Positions 23,592-31,149 of a stretch of DNA of 31,149 bases are shown one piece after another. Numbering within the stretch: position 1 is the first letter of the stretch; every line of letters begins with the position of its first letter. This DNA is from an uncultured Clostridia bacterium (GTDB lineage: Bacteria > Bacillota > Clostridia > UMGS1883). The position numbers and the translations under genes were made by a program. The notes beneath the pieces are model-generated. The model was given only the letters and a program-made list of their open reading frames with translations. It was not told the origin of the DNA and ran no database searches. The stretch spans positions 1-31,149 of the forward strand of contig CANRHW010000002.1 in NCBI GenBank assembly GCA_947630525.1, written 5' to 3'.

Positions 23592-24698
23592 TCAGTCAAG
23601 ATCGTTGTATATAACAACATACTTCTTCACTATTTCTGCCCAGCTAAATCTCTGAGAAGCCTTTTCAGCTCGTTCTGATAGATCTTTATAATTACTTATA
23701 ATTGTTTTAATGCATTGAATGATTTCATCAATATCCGAGCTTTCAACATGGTATCCAACGTAACCTTCCTCAAATTGTTTATCAAATCCTTGATTCTTTG
23801 TATAAATAATAGGCAATCCCTGTGTCAACGCTTCTGCATAAACTAATCCAAAAGCTTCTCTTTTTGATATCATCACAAAAATGTCATTATCTCTATATTT
23901 TTGGATTAATTCTTCTTTTGAGAGTCTTTTTGTATAGGTAACGTTTTCCGATTTTAACAGCCTGGCCAGTGAGTTATCCTTTAAATCTCCAACGACATCC
24001 AAATGTGTTGCTATGACTTCAGTATTCATCCTGTCTACTACACGAACCAAAGTTTCTAAATTCTTGTTTTTATTAATCTCTCCAGCATATATAAGCTTAA
24101 TCGGAATTCGTGGTTCACTTCTATCCCGATAAACAGATTTCAACCAAAAATCATCAATTCCATTGGGAATAACAATGCTTTTTCTTTCAAGATCTTCCCT
24201 TATATTGTGTGGAACACAGTTATTAATCACATCCTCTTTGTACGGTTTTGATAAAAAAACAACTCTTGATGATTTTTGAATTATTCTATTAAACAAGGGT
24301 CTCAAATATAAAAGTTTTTTATAAATGTCATTTAAATCACCATTTCTAACGGTTATTATGTATGGTATGCCATATTTCTCGGATAACTTATAGGCAAGAT
24401 ATCCATTTGTGCACATTGAGTGGGCATGTATGGCCTTTACTTTTGAAAAATCGTATGTTTTTTCGGCTAACTTTAGTGCTTTATTCTGTTTTACATGAAA
24501 CAAAAAACGTTCATATGAATGATAGCACTCTTTCACATCAACATATTCTCCGACCTCATCGGCCTTTCCTCTGTTGCCATACGGAACTGGTGTAAAAACT
24601 CTTAGTTCGACTCCTTGGCTAAGCATGGCATCAAACATCCCTTTATAGAATGTCCTATCTTTAAGATATGAATTAATGTGAAGAACAAAATCTTTCAT
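23592..24698 (-). CDS. Glycosyltransferase family 4
   Basis: The 368-residue protein has a GT-B fold: an N-terminal acceptor half (MKDFVLHINSYLKDRTFYKG, IHAHSMCTNGYLAYKL) and a donor half with VIPNGIDDFW, LIYAGEINKNKNLETLVR and the E-x7-E motif in KREAFGLVYAEALTQGLPII. The retaining mechanism of GT4 applies. Substrate unknown. RBS GAGAGGA before ATG 24698. It sits between the HexNAc dehydrogenase and the deacetylase, consistent with using the uronic acid or an amino sugar as donor, but that is inference. Confidence 0.93.
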   Translation of the reverse strand: MKDFVLHINSYLKDRTFYKGMFDAMLSQGVELRVFTPVPYGNRGKADEVGEYVDVKECYHSYERFLFHVKQNKALKLAEKTYDFSKVKAIHAHSMCTNGYLAYKLSEKYGIPYIITVRNGDLNDIYKKLLYLRPLFNRIIQKSSRVVFLSKPYKEDVINNCVPHNIREDLERKSIVIPNGIDDFWLKSVYRDRSEPRIPIKLIYAGEINKNKNLETLVRVVDRMNTEVIATHLDVVGDLKDNSLARLLKSENVTYTKRLSKEELIQKYRDNDIFVMISKREAFGLVYAEALTQGLPIIYTKNQGFDKQFEEGYVGYHVESSDIDEIIQCIKTIISNYKDLSERAEKASQRFSWAEIVKKYVVIYNDLD

Positions 24699-24770
24699 AC
24701 TCTCTTAATCCTCTCATGCTCACTAATAAAACTTCGTTCAATAAAGACAAGCTCAACTACAAACCAAGTA

Positions 24771-26093
24771 TCACAGTCTCCACCACTTCATTCCAGAAAT
24801 CTTCAAATCCTCAACATTATACAGTCCCTTTACATCAATAAAAACCTTCTGATCATCCGGTCCGTTCTTAAACATCATCTTTATATCAGCCAAAGACAAT
24901 ACCCTGAATTCATTGTGAGCAACGGCAACGATTACACAATCGGCATCTACAACGTCTTCCATTGGAGTGAGCTTAACTCCATATTCATGCATTGCATCAC
25001 GCTCAGAAGCCCAAGGATCGACAACGATAGGATTGATTCCATAGGTATTAAGCTGCTTTATGATGTCATTGACCTTACTGTTACGTGTATCGGGACAATT
25101 CTCCTTAAATGTCAAACCAAGGATAACAACTTTACTCTTCTTAGGTGCTTGTCCCGCTTCTACCATCTTTTTCACAGCCTTATCGGCAACAAAAGCACCC
25201 ATGGAGTCATTCACAATACGACCATTAAGAATAATTTGGCTGTGATACCCAAGTTTCTCTGCTTCGTAAGTGAAATAGTACGGATCCACGCCAATGCAAT
25301 GCCCACCAACAAGCCCAGGACGGAAGCCGAGTGCATTCCACTTGGTATTCATACCATCGACTACTTCATTGGTATCGATATCCATTCGATCGAATACCAT
25401 AGCTAGTTCATTCATGAAGGCAATATTAATATCTCGCTGGCTATTTTCTACAACCTTTACCGCTTCTGCTGTACGGATGTTGGAAACCGGATGAGTACCA
25501 ACATCAATTACAAGATCATATACGGCTTTGATAACTTCAAGGGACTCCTTGTCCATACCAGACACAATCTTGTGAATGTTCTCAAGACGATGGACCTTAT
25601 CACCGGGATTGATCCGTTCCGGGCTATAGCCAATTTTAAAGTCCACACCGCACTCTAATCCGGATTCCCTTTCAAGAATTGGAATACAGACATCTTCGGT
25701 ACAACCCGGATATACGGTCGACTCATAAACGATAATCGAGCCAGGAACGAGATTACGCCCCACAATCTCGGATGCTCCAATAACCGGCGTAAGGTCAGGG
25801 GTATGGTCGGTATTCACAGGAGTAGGCACAGCTACAATATGGAATTTCGCTTTACGAAGATCCTTTTCATCCGATGTAAAGTTAATCTTTGTCTTCTTAA
25901 TCTCCTCATCTCCGACTTCTTTTGTCGGATCAATGCCAGATTTATAAAGTTCAATTTTTTCTTTATTTAAGTCAAAACCGATTACATTAATTCCTTTCTT
26001 TGCAAATGCATGTGCGATTGGCATTCCGACATATCCGAGACCAACAAGAGAAAGGGATTCTTCGTTTGCTACCAGTTTATCATAAAGTATCAT
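24771..26093 (-). CDS. UDP-N-acetylhexosamine 6-dehydrogenase (WbpO/TviB type)
   Basis: The 440-residue protein belongs to the UDP-sugar dehydrogenases: Rossmann GLGYVG (18-23), central domain with YESTVYPGCTEDVC and IGYSPERINPGDK, catalytic Cys in GGHCIGVDP, and C-terminal domain with LGLTFKENCPDTRNSK. The ERINPGDK and PDTRNSK stretches are typical of the UDP-GalNAc/GlcNAc dehydrogenase branch (TviB, WbpO) rather than UDP-glucose dehydrogenase. It would oxidise UDP-HexNAc twice with NAD to the uronic acid. Which epimer is made cannot be told here. The gene after UDP-galactopyranose mutase is separated by 27 bp. Confidence 0.9.
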   Translation of the reverse strand: MILYDKLVANEESLSLVGLGYVGMPIAHAFAKKGINVIGFDLNKEKIELYKSGIDPTKEVGDEEIKKTKINFTSDEKDLRKAKFHIVAVPTPVNTDHTPDLTPVIGASEIVGRNLVPGSIIVYESTVYPGCTEDVCIPILERESGLECGVDFKIGYSPERINPGDKVHRLENIHKIVSGMDKESLEVIKAVYDLVIDVGTHPVSNIRTAEAVKVVENSQRDINIAFMNELAMVFDRMDIDTNEVVDGMNTKWNALGFRPGLVGGHCIGVDPYYFTYEAEKLGYHSQIILNGRIVNDSMGAFVADKAVKKMVEAGQAPKKSKVVILGLTFKENCPDTRNSKVNDIIKQLNTYGINPIVVDPWASERDAMHEYGVKLTPMEDVVDADCVIVAVAHNEFRVLSLADIKMMFKNGPDDQKVFIDVKGLYNVEDLKISGMKWWRL

Positions 26094-26120
26094 TTTACAT
26101 TTCCTTCCTATTCCAGTGTT

Positions 26121-27212
26121 TTAGTTTTGCATTTCATTAAAAACATCTAGCGCTCTACGAATCACATCATCCATGTCATAATACTTGTATTCAGCAAGTC
26201 TTCCAAGGAAGATGACATTCTTTTCTTCTGCAGCTAAGTCACGATATTTTTGAGCTAGTGCTTTCCACTCTGCCGTCGGAAATGTGTAGAAAGGTTCTTC
26301 ACCATCACAAGGAATCTCTTTTAGAATTGTAGTCTTATCGTTCTTCTGCCCAGTCAATTTCTTGAACTCTGTAATTCTTGTATATTCGTAGTCCATCGGC
26401 CAACGAGTGCTTGCCACTGGTTGATAAGATTCGCAGTCGTGGGTTTCAAAAATAAATTTGATGCTTCTCCACTTTAACTGCCCAAGTTTATAATCAAAGT
26501 AATAATCAATAGGGCCTGTATAAACCAGCTTCTCATATTCAACATCATCAATGACTTCCTTGTAGTCTGTGTTCAACAATACCTTAATTTCCGGTTGATT
26601 AAGCATTCTCTGACACATCTTCGTAAAACCGCCTTTGGGGTTTCCTTGATACTGGTCAGTAAAGTACCGAGTATCGCGGTTTTTGCGAAATGGAATTCGA
26701 CTGATTACGCTCTTATCAAGCTGAGATGGATCTACGCCCCACTGCTTAATTGTAAAATATTTAAAAAACTTCTCGTAAATGTCCTTCCCGCCTTGACTCA
26801 GAACCACATCTTCACTAGTCTTAATCTCGTCAATCTTAACCTTCCGGCTATCAATGAACGCATCCATCTCGTCCTCCGAAAGGTTCATATTATAAAGCTG
26901 ATTGATGGTTTCCAACGAAATCGGCATCGGTACAAAATTACCATTTACATAAGACAGTACTCTATGCTGATATTCATGCCAATCACAATACTGACATACA
27001 TAATCAAACACTTCTTTATCGTTTGTATGGAAAGTATGTGGACCGTACATCTGTACAAGAATACCTGCCGCATCATATTCATCATAGACATTTCCGCCAA
27101 TATGATCTCGCTTTTCTATTATGAGTACTCTCTCATGAAGCTGAGTAGCAATTCTCTCTGCCACGGTTATACCGGCAAGACCAGCGCCTACAACCACATA
27201 TTTGAATTTCAT
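26121..27212 (-). CDS. glf: UDP-galactopyranose mutase
   Basis: The 363-residue flavoenzyme has GAGLAG (9-14) in an FAD-binding start (MKFKYVVVGAGLAGITVAER), then IIEKRDHIGGNVYD, YGPHTFHTN and FTIKQWGVDP. WPMDYEYTRITEFK and FLGRLAEYKYYDMDDV carry the conserved Arg/Tyr residues that bind the UDP-sugar phosphates. It converts UDP-Galp to UDP-Galf using reduced FAD. Presence predicts galactofuranose in the polymer. The gene starts 12 bp after the stop of the DUF4422 transferase, which is therefore a plausible galactofuranosyl transferase. Full length. Confidence 0.97.
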   Translation of the reverse strand: MKFKYVVVGAGLAGITVAERIATQLHERVLIIEKRDHIGGNVYDEYDAAGILVQMYGPHTFHTNDKEVFDYVCQYCDWHEYQHRVLSYVNGNFVPMPISLETINQLYNMNLSEDEMDAFIDSRKVKIDEIKTSEDVVLSQGGKDIYEKFFKYFTIKQWGVDPSQLDKSVISRIPFRKNRDTRYFTDQYQGNPKGGFTKMCQRMLNQPEIKVLLNTDYKEVIDDVEYEKLVYTGPIDYYFDYKLGQLKWRSIKFIFETHDCESYQPVASTRWPMDYEYTRITEFKKLTGQKNDKTTILKEIPCDGEEPFYTFPTAEWKALAQKYRDLAAEEKNVIFLGRLAEYKYYDMDDVIRRALDVFNEMQN

Positions 27213-27224
27213 TCATCTTCCTCC

Positions 27225-28049
27225 CTAGAAACTTGCCGCATATTTCTTTTTTAATACTTTTGCTTGCAAAAAAAATATACCCTTCTTAAACCAATTTACG
27301 TCTTCATTATATGGTAATTCACATATCTGATCAGGTGAAATCATACCCATTTCCGTTTGATGGTAAAGCCAAACATTCAGTAGCCTTTCACTAATTCGTC
27401 CAATATACCTTTTATCAAAATCCGTATATCCAGTAGTATCCACTCGTTTTTCTAACTCAAAGAGAATTGGAAACAACCAGCCACAATAATTATCAAACAG
27501 TTCATATTTCATAATCATCATATTAAAAATATACGCAGATCTTTGTTTCATTACTTTATCAAATGCAGATAAATACTCCGATGAATATTCACGGATAATT
27601 TGCCTAGTTAGGTCTAATTGCTCCTTGCCTCCATTCATTGTATTGGAATAATGGCTATATATTGTATCAATAATATATCTTCTCTTTTTAGGGACAAAAA
27701 CGGAATACTTTCCTATTAATGTACTAAGCTTTTTACCCGTGATAGCAGAATCCTGAAGATTTCCAATAACCCGATTCTGATTCAAAAACAACCTTCTATA
27801 ATGTACTAAACCTATATAATCTGCCTTAAGATTTTTCCAAGCCCAATATAAAGCTGTCTGAGTCCCAAATACAGGATTTTTATATGAAATATTCTCTCCC
27901 GTGTTATCCTTTTGAAATCCAAAATCTATAGGATTTCCTCTCTCATCAAATTTTCCATCAGCCCCTACTTGTATTGGAATATATATTTCATCAGTGGGCA
28001 TTTTATATGGTCTATGCGTTGCTACAACAATCCGAATTATTTTATCCAT
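27225..28049 (-). CDS. DUF4422-family glycosyltransferase
   Basis: The 274-residue protein starts IRIVVATHRPYKMPTDEIYI, then has IGLVHYRRLF, a signature of DUF4422 proteins. KRYIGRISERLLNVWLYHQ near the end is also typical. Characterised relatives such as WbbI are galactofuranosyl transferases in O-antigen synthesis, and the glf gene immediately downstream supports a Galf donor here. No membrane spans. ATG at 28049 has AAGGCGAGAG upstream. It is the first intact gene after the 28050-28351 junction. Confidence 0.88.
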   Translation of the reverse strand: MDKIIRIVVATHRPYKMPTDEIYIPIQVGADGKFDERGNPIDFGFQKDNTGENISYKNPVFGTQTALYWAWKNLKADYIGLVHYRRLFLNQNRVIGNLQDSAITGKKLSTLIGKYSVFVPKKRRYIIDTIYSHYSNTMNGGKEQLDLTRQIIREYSSEYLSAFDKVMKQRSAYIFNMMIMKYELFDNYCGWLFPILFELEKRVDTTGYTDFDKRYIGRISERLLNVWLYHQTEMGMISPDQICELPYNEDVNWFKKGIFFLQAKVLKKKYAASF

Positions 28050-28351
28050 ATCTCTCGCCTTCTATTTTGTCTTAATAAGTAACTGTTCTGACCCATTGTT
28101 CGTCACAGTCTTTAAACCAGTCTCTAAACGATTTTTCAAGATTGTAATGGTAAAACCATCCCAAGCAAGTTTACCACCACTTCTGGCCATTTTGCACTTT
28201 CTAAATATCCGTCTATCACATGAACTTAAACATTAAAAACAGCCATCATTCCTTTTATGGCATCAATGTTTATCAAGTGGGTTAACCTACTTCTTATCAT
28301 TACCTGACTATAAATCGTAAATATATATTTTATTTATGGTTGAAACTATGT
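28050..28351 (-). other. 302-bp junction with decayed coding traces
   Basis: This stretch between the UDP-glucose dehydrogenase stop and the DUF4422 start has no intact gene. Overlapping frames on the minus strand hold protein-like text: a start-to-stop ORF beginning MARSGGKLAWDGFTITILKN (about 28192-28064), and a frame shifted by one, GWFYHYNLEKSFRDWF. Neither is recognised. The end of a lost gene replaced by recombination is a reasonable view. An AT-rich part and a palindrome lie at 28275-28340. Confidence 0.45.
28275..28292. repeat. Palindrome AAGTGGGTTAACCTACTT
   Basis: An 18-bp palindrome with exact GGTTAACC core and AAGT/ACTT outer arms; one mismatched pair at positions 5 and 14. It sits 60 bp after the UDP-glucose dehydrogenase stop, upstream of the AT-rich module. 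It could be a regulator site or a recombination scar. Confidence 0.4.
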
Positions 28352-29602
28352 TCAATCCCGCTTATAAATATCCCTCGTATAAACCTTATCCTTCACATCA
28401 TCAAGCACTGCTTCATAACGGTTCGCAATAATCGTGTCCGCATCATTTTTGAACTTATCAATATCGTTCACGACAAGGCTACCGAAGAACGTCGTCCCGT
28501 CCTCAAGCGTAGGCTCGTAGATGATGACCGTCGCGCCCTTTGCCTTAATTCGCTTCATAACGCCCTGAATGCTGCTCTGCCGAAAGTTATCGCTGTTAGC
28601 TTTCATCGTCAAACGGTACACGCCAACCGTGATCGGACGCTCTTTATCCGCGTTCCACATGCTCGATTCGATGCAATATCCCGCCCTTTCGAGCACCCTA
28701 TCTGCGATGAAATCCTTCCTCGTCCGGTTGCTCTCAACAATCGCCTCAATCAGATTTTCGGGCACGTCTTGGTAGTTTGCAAGGAGCTGCTTCGTATCTT
28801 TTGGGAGACAATAGCCGCCATAGCCAAAGCTCGGATTGTTGTAGTAGTCCCCAATCCGCGGGTCAAAGCTCACGCCTTTGATAATGTCGGAAGTGTTTAA
28901 TCCTTTAACTTCCGCATAGGTGTCTAATTCATTAAAATAACTAACTCGCAAGGCTAGATATGTATTTGCAAAAAGCTTTACTGCCTCTGCTTCTGTCAAG
29001 CCCATATAGAGGACATCGATGTTTTCTTTCTTGGCTCCCTCGACGAGCATACCCGCAAATGTCTCAGCGGCTTTTCTCGTTTTTTCATCGCAGCCAACGA
29101 TGATTCTTGAGGGGTATAAATTGTCGTACAAAGCCTTACTCTCACGCAAAAACTCCGGACTGAAAATAATGCGATTGGTATTGAATTTCTTACGGACGGA
29201 TTCCGTATAACCGACCGGAATGGTGCTTTTTATAACCATAATCGCACTGTCGCTACTTTTGAGAACGAGGTCAATAACCGCCTCGACCGCCGAGCAGTCG
29301 AAGAAATTCTTTTGCGGGGCATAATTCGTCGGGGCGGCGATGATGACGAAATCCGCGTCGCGGTATGCCGCTGCTCCGTCAAGAGTTGCAGTCAGGTCGA
29401 GATCTTTCTCGGCGAGATATTCCTCTATCTCCTTGTCCTGAATCGGACTAATTCTTCTGTTTATTTTCTCTACCTTTTCAGGCAGGATGTCAACCGCAGT
29501 AACCTTATTATTCTGCGCGAGCAGTGCCGCAAGCGACAAGCCTACATAGCCAGTTCCAGCGACAGCAACTTTGATTTTCTCTCCAGTGTGTTCGCTTAAC
29601 AT
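28352..29602 (-). CDS. UDP-glucose 6-dehydrogenase
   Basis: The protein has about 416 residues from the ATG at 29602 (MLSEHTGEKIKVAVAGTGYV), which has GAAAGGA nine bases upstream; a GTG at 29626 is the longer alternative. AGTGYVG is the NAD loop, VIKSTIPVGYT and FSPEFLRESKALYDNLYPSR follow, and FGYGGYCLPKDTKQLL holds the catalytic Cys and the Lys. This FLRE/SRI and GYCLPKDT pattern belongs to UDP-glucose dehydrogenase rather than the HexNAc branch at 24771. It makes UDP-glucuronate, which the next-upstream epimerase would turn into UDP-galacturonate. Its base composition is closer to the genome than that of the genes past 28050. Confidence 0.92.
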   Translation of the reverse strand: MLSEHTGEKIKVAVAGTGYVGLSLAALLAQNNKVTAVDILPEKVEKINRRISPIQDKEIEEYLAEKDLDLTATLDGAAAYRDADFVIIAAPTNYAPQKNFFDCSAVEAVIDLVLKSSDSAIMVIKSTIPVGYTESVRKKFNTNRIIFSPEFLRESKALYDNLYPSRIIVGCDEKTRKAAETFAGMLVEGAKKENIDVLYMGLTEAEAVKLFANTYLALRVSYFNELDTYAEVKGLNTSDIIKGVSFDPRIGDYYNNPSFGYGGYCLPKDTKQLLANYQDVPENLIEAIVESNRTRKDFIADRVLERAGYCIESSMWNADKERPITVGVYRLTMKANSDNFRQSSIQGVMKRIKAKGATVIIYEPTLEDGTTFFGSLVVNDIDKFKNDADTIIANRYEAVLDDVKDKVYTRDIYKRD

Positions 29603-29635
29603 TTTAAGCATCCTTTCTTTAACCACTTTTCATGC

Positions 29636-30721
29636 TTATCTATTTCCATCTATGTAATAGCTCTTATACCACTCCGCAAACTTGCGAAGTCCTGTTCTGA
29701 TGTCAATCGTAGGTCGAAATCCAAAGTCGCGCTCCAAAGCCGTACCGTCTGCATAAGTAATCGACACATCGCCGAGTTGCATTGGAACCAGTTCCCTATG
29801 ACCCTCAAAATCATAATCCTCCGGCAAAACTCCCGCGCGTACGAGCTCTTCCTGCAAAATTCGGACATAATTAAGAAGATTTTCGGGCGTTCCGCCGCCG
29901 ATGTTGTAAATGCGATACGGCGGGATTGGCAAGCCGTCCTCACCAGTTTTCTTTTCTGGAGGCGACTGCATCACTCGCTCGATCCCCTCAACTATGTCGT
30001 CAATGTATGTAAAATCTCGCTTGCAGTTGCCATAGTTGAAGATTTGGATCTTCTCGCCCGCGTCAAGCTTTTGGGTCGCAGAGTAATAGAACATGTCAGG
30101 GCGACCTGCGGGACCGTAAACAGTGAAAAATCTTAAACCTGTTGAAGGAATGTTATAGAGCTTTGAGTAGGCGTGCGCCAAAAGCTCATTTGATTTTTTG
30201 GTCGCAGCGTACAGGCTAACGGGATTGTCCACCTTGTCGTCTGTCGAGAACGGGACTTTTTTATTGCCTCCGTAGACCGAAGAGCTGGAAGCATAAACCA
30301 AATGCTCGACAGGATTGTGGCGGCAAGCTTCTAAAATGTTGTAGAAGCCGATGATGTTGGATTCAATGTAGGCGTCGGGGTGGGAGATTGAGTAGCGAAC
30401 GCCTGCTTGGGCGGCAAGATTCACGACGATTTCAGGCTTGTACTGCGAGAAAATGTCGTTGATGAGAGATTTATCTGCGAGATTGCCCTTGATGAAAGTA
30501 TGCTTGACAAGGCTTGTCGCGGCGACTTTTTCGATTTCGGCAAGGCGATATTCCTTCAGCGAGACATCGTAGTAGTCGTTCATGCTGTCAAGACTGATGA
30601 TGTGACCCGAAGGTAGATTGCGCAATAACCTCATTACAAGGTTCGCGCCTATAAAGCCGGGAGAACCAGTGACTAAGATTGCTTTATGATGTAGGGATGT
30701 GTTCATACGTATTAATTTCAT
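29636..30721 (-). CDS. UDP-glucuronate 4-epimerase-like NAD-dependent epimerase
   Basis: The protein has about 361 residues from ATG 30721 (MKLIRMNTSLHHKAILVTGS); ATG 30706 (MNTSLHHK) is the alternative. AAGGAG is very close to the first. The short-chain Rossmann loop is GSPGFIGAN, followed by SSSSVYGGNKKVPFSTDD, the catalytic YAATKK, and LRFFTVYGPAGRPDMFYYSA plus KRDFTYIDDIVEG. PVSLYAATK, YGPxGRPDM and RDFTYIDDIV are typical of UDP-GlcA 4-epimerases (LpsL, Cap1J, plant GAE). With UDP-glucose dehydrogenase next to it, the pair gives UDP-Glc to UDP-GlcA to UDP-GalA. The reading frame extends to 30874, but the extra part has no ribosome site. Confidence 0.9.
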   Translation of the reverse strand: MKLIRMNTSLHHKAILVTGSPGFIGANLVMRLLRNLPSGHIISLDSMNDYYDVSLKEYRLAEIEKVAATSLVKHTFIKGNLADKSLINDIFSQYKPEIVVNLAAQAGVRYSISHPDAYIESNIIGFYNILEACRHNPVEHLVYASSSSVYGGNKKVPFSTDDKVDNPVSLYAATKKSNELLAHAYSKLYNIPSTGLRFFTVYGPAGRPDMFYYSATQKLDAGEKIQIFNYGNCKRDFTYIDDIVEGIERVMQSPPEKKTGEDGLPIPPYRIYNIGGGTPENLLNYVRILQEELVRAGVLPEDYDFEGHRELVPMQLGDVSITYADGTALERDFGFRPTIDIRTGLRKFAEWYKSYYIDGNR

Positions 30722-30786
30722 TACTCCTTCGTAAAGATGATTTTCTGCTTTTGTGTTAATAAACGCCATTTGAAAATATTGGAATT

Positions 30787-31149
30787 TCACACTCCACTCT
30801 TTTTCAAAACCGCCTTCACCGTCGCGAAAATAATCTTCAAATCTACCCACAGCGACCGATTCTGCACATACCACAGTTCCATCTGCTGCCGCTTGCCGTC
30901 TTCGTATGTAGCATCGTTTCTTGCATATGCCTGCCAGTAGCCTGTCAGTCCCGGTTTGACTGAAAGCAAAAGTTTCTGCTGTGCGGGTGTGTAGTTCTCG
31001 CTGAGTTCGTCCGCCAGAATTGGACGAGGGCCAACTAACCGGATATCATTTTTTATCAAAACGTTATAAGGTATTTGCATTACCTCATCGAGACTTATAC
31101 TAATCCCAAATAAGAGTTGCAAAATGAAGGAAGAAGTGCTATAATCCAA
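30787..31149 (-). CDS. Undecaprenyl-phosphate sugar phosphotransferase, C-terminal part
   Basis: The 5' end is beyond the right edge. The visible 120 residues contain SLDEV, RLVGPRPILADELSENYTPA, VKPGLTGYWQAYARND and a closing WYVQNRSLWVDLKIIFATVK. These are the conserved blocks of the bacterial sugar transferase family (WcaJ, WbaP, EpsL), which move a sugar-1-phosphate to undecaprenyl phosphate to start each repeat unit. The stretch before SLDEV (LLFGISI instead of the usual FGRFLRKT) is unusually diverged. It is upstream of the epimerase by about 65 bp and would be among the first genes of the locus in this strand direction. Which sugar is loaded is unknown. Confidence 0.88.
   Translation of the reverse strand: MDYSTSSFILQLLFGISISLDEVMQIPYNVLIKNDIRLVGPRPILADELSENYTPAQQKLLLSVKPGLTGYWQAYARNDATYEDGKRQQMELWYVQNRSLWVDLKIIFATVKAVLKKSGV

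Overview
The window looks like a chromosomal stretch from an anaerobic Gram-positive bacterium of the class Clostridia (Oscillospirales/Lachnospirales type). This is inferred from strong AGGAGG-type ribosome binding sites, several near-perfect TTGACA-17-TATAAT promoters, a Y-family polymerase paired with a YolD-like peptide, VTC/DUF4956 genes, an IS256-family remnant and an EpsG-type polysaccharide cluster. No rRNA, complete tRNA or CRISPR array was seen.

Layout. (1) 1-2458, minus strand: a Y-family translesion polymerase, a YolD-like peptide and a 119-aa unknown, then the start of a TcdA-like tRNA dehydratase. A 21-bp palindrome lies over the promoter/RBS of the polymerase gene. (2) 2561-4220: a 66-aa unknown, a membrane acyltransferase and a divergent promoter region. 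(3) 4221-6356: a secreted 5'-nucleotidase-family phosphoesterase with its own consensus promoter and terminator. (4) 6448-8769, minus: an operon of MBL-fold lipoprotein, VTC-domain protein and DUF4956 membrane protein, suggesting polyphosphate or related surface chemistry. (5) 9014-15479: a giant 1913-aa MMPL-GLUG-coiled-coil fusion divergent from a TetR-family regulator. (6) 15606-18198: a lone tyrosine recombinase and an AAA/DUF4143 ATPase. (7) 18328-19944: a Rieske/FAD oxidoreductase and a 91-aa unknown.

(8) From about 19980 to the right edge lies a polysaccharide locus, all on the minus strand. It is entered from the right by an initiating sugar-phosphate transferase, a UDP-GlcA 4-epimerase and a UDP-glucose dehydrogenase. 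After a 300-bp junction it continues with a DUF4422 transferase, UDP-galactopyranose mutase, a UDP-HexNAc dehydrogenase, a GT4 transferase, a ChbG-like deacetylase, an EpsG-like polymerase and a GT2 transferase. It ends in a pyruvyl-transferase remnant, a terminator and an IS256-family remnant. The part at 20680-28050 is visibly AT-richer than the rest, so it is probably an exchanged module. Together the genes predict a polymer whose precursors include UDP-GlcA, UDP-GalA, UDP-Galf and a UDP-HexNAc-uronic acid.

The least explained structures are the MMPL fusion, the MBL/VTC/DUF4956 operon, and a pair of hairpins with complementary loops between them. One of those hairpins looks like a tRNA acceptor/T-arm minihelix ending in CCA.
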